Origin: Defluviitaleaceae bacterium
GTDB taxonomy: Bacteria > Bacillota > Clostridia > Lachnospirales > WQUN01
DNA length: 6,836 nt
Assembly: GCA_009783525.1 (NCBI GenBank)
Contig: WRDG01000126.1
Coordinates: forward strand, 1-6,836
Direction: 5' to 3'
Shown here in pieces: positions 5,975-6,836 of the stretch. The notes below the pieces were generated by a model. The model saw only the letters and a list, made by a program, of their open reading frames with translations, was not told the origin of the DNA and made no database searches. Every line of letters begins with the position of its first letter. Within the stretch, counting starts at the first letter, position 1. The position numbers and the translations under genes are program-made.

Positions 5975-6836
5975 TTATTCCTCCCGTTTATTGCGGTAAT
6001 CTGAAACTGTAACAATCTGCTTGATATTTCATTTATGAATGCGTCTTTTTCGATTATATAGCTTTTACTGATCATGTTTGCCACTGTGTCCATTTGATAC
6101 ATTTCCTGCATCTCACACAATGTATATATAAGGCACTTTACGGTATCGGTAATAGCAGAACATTCTATTTGATTAAAAACCTCGTCGGATATCGCCCATT
6201 TATTATCCCGGTTGTTAAACGTCAATCTTTTCGTTTCCAACTCCTGTTTAACATTAATAATTGCATTTGAAATTTTTTCGATATCGTCAATTTCAAAATT
6301 TGAAAATTCAACAAAACTTACTGCCGTTTCATAATTGTTAAGAAAAAAAAAGAGTCGGTAAAAAAATAACCGCAGTCTTCAATAAAAATTAGCCTGAACG
6401 GATCTCTGACCCAATAATCACAATACTGTTCCTTGTCTATTGGTTCTTTTGCCGTATTTTTTGAATTCATTGCAAACACAAGCACTTCTGCGCCTTCATA
6501 AAGAATCGGAAATTGCCAACCGTAAACAGCCGCAGACATTGCTGCGGCTATTGTTATTATGTCGCCCGGTATTATTTTGTCGTTTGAAGATGAAAAAAAT
6601 ATTGAATCTATTTTCATGTCGAACAAAGTATATACATCGGTATCGGGATACAGGCCGAAATTAAAGAAACTAATATCTACTTCACGGATGTTAAATATGT
6701 TTCCGATAACGGCAATATCGTTTTTCCGTATATTTCAAGTTCCGACAACGAAACAAGCGAAGATGAAACAGTGAGGGTATCTTCCGGTTCCGAATCAAGA
6801 TTTTCATTCTTTTCCTGTTCGAGATTATGCGTATTA
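5975..6836 (-). pseudogene. Partial frameshifted paralogue of the lipoprotein, running off the window
   Basis: Three or four consecutive minus-strand segments read as one protein. Segment one (6836 to about 6725) has an acidic linker, then LVSLSELEIYGK. Segment two (about 6720 to 6345) has NDIAVIGNIFNIRE, LFDMKIDSIFFSS, GDIITIAAAMS and ILYEGAEVLVFAMN. Segment three (about 6350 to 6000) has NNYETAVSFVEFSNFE and continues to MYQMDTVANMISKSY. Adding one base to the A5/T5 run at 6721-6725 and one to the A9/T9 run at 6343-6351 would join them smoothly. A last shift would give a C-terminus NKREE ending at 5975, next to the ribosome binding site of the following lipoprotein gene. The N-terminus, presumably with its signal peptide, lies beyond the window. 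The pattern of an N-D-[IV]-A strand, a GD/GQ-x-ITI strand, then an EGAEVLVF strand suggests a small beta-rich extracellular domain. Function unknown. Confidence 0.55.

Noticed and set aside
6343..6351. Programmed frameshift at the nine-T run
   Set aside because: A single slippery site could be considered, but several breaks of the same sign in two neighbouring genes fit lost bases better than repeated programmed shifts. No supporting downstream structure was seen.

Overview
The window looks like a piece of a bacterial chromosome, most likely from an anaerobic, Clostridia-like member of the Bacillota. This rests on strong GGAGG-type ribosome binding sites, a YxjI/LURP-one-like protein, a lipobox lipoprotein and the uroporphyrinogen-decarboxylase-like (URO-D-like) methyltransferase genes. 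No rRNA or marker gene is present, so the taxonomy is a low-confidence inference.

The left 5.2 kb is tightly packed, GC-rich and has intact genes. They are a URO-D-like protein (26-1132, +), an amidohydrolase_2-type protein (1127-2329, -), an aldo/keto reductase (2385-3332, +), a LURP-one-related protein (3335-3829, -) and a second, divergent URO-D-like protein (4116-5210, +). Strands alternate gene by gene. There are two tail-to-tail pairs (a 6-bp stop overlap at 1127-1132 and a 2-nt gap at 3333-3334), neither with a terminator at the junction, and one 55-bp divergent gap (2330-2384). Neither URO-D-like protein has the HemE N-terminal signature. Both keep the H-x-C motif of cobamide-dependent methyltransferases and have His where the third zinc ligand is usually Cys. 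Together with the amidohydrolase and the reductase, this suggests a small catabolic locus, perhaps handling a methoxylated or sugar-like substrate. The substrate cannot be read from the sequence, and no corrinoid protein or reactivator is in the window.

Between the LURP-one-related gene and the second URO-D-like gene (3830-4115) lies a dense non-coding segment. It holds a plus-strand intrinsic terminator, four tandem 32-bp palindromic units whose last copy carries a compensatory base-pair change, and a long inverted repeat covering a consensus -10 box in front of the second URO-D-like gene.

A perfect bidirectional terminator (5228-5259) ends this block. To its right (about 5260-6836) base composition drops sharply and no long intact ORF remains. 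On the minus strand, however, there are clear remnants of two paralogous genes in tandem. One (5334-5972) starts with a lipoprotein signal peptide. The other (5975-6836) runs off the window edge. Both are broken by several frame changes, and almost all of these have the sign expected for loss of one base, two of them exactly at homopolymers. This is either fresh pseudogenisation or, quite possibly, uncorrected homopolymer errors in the assembly.
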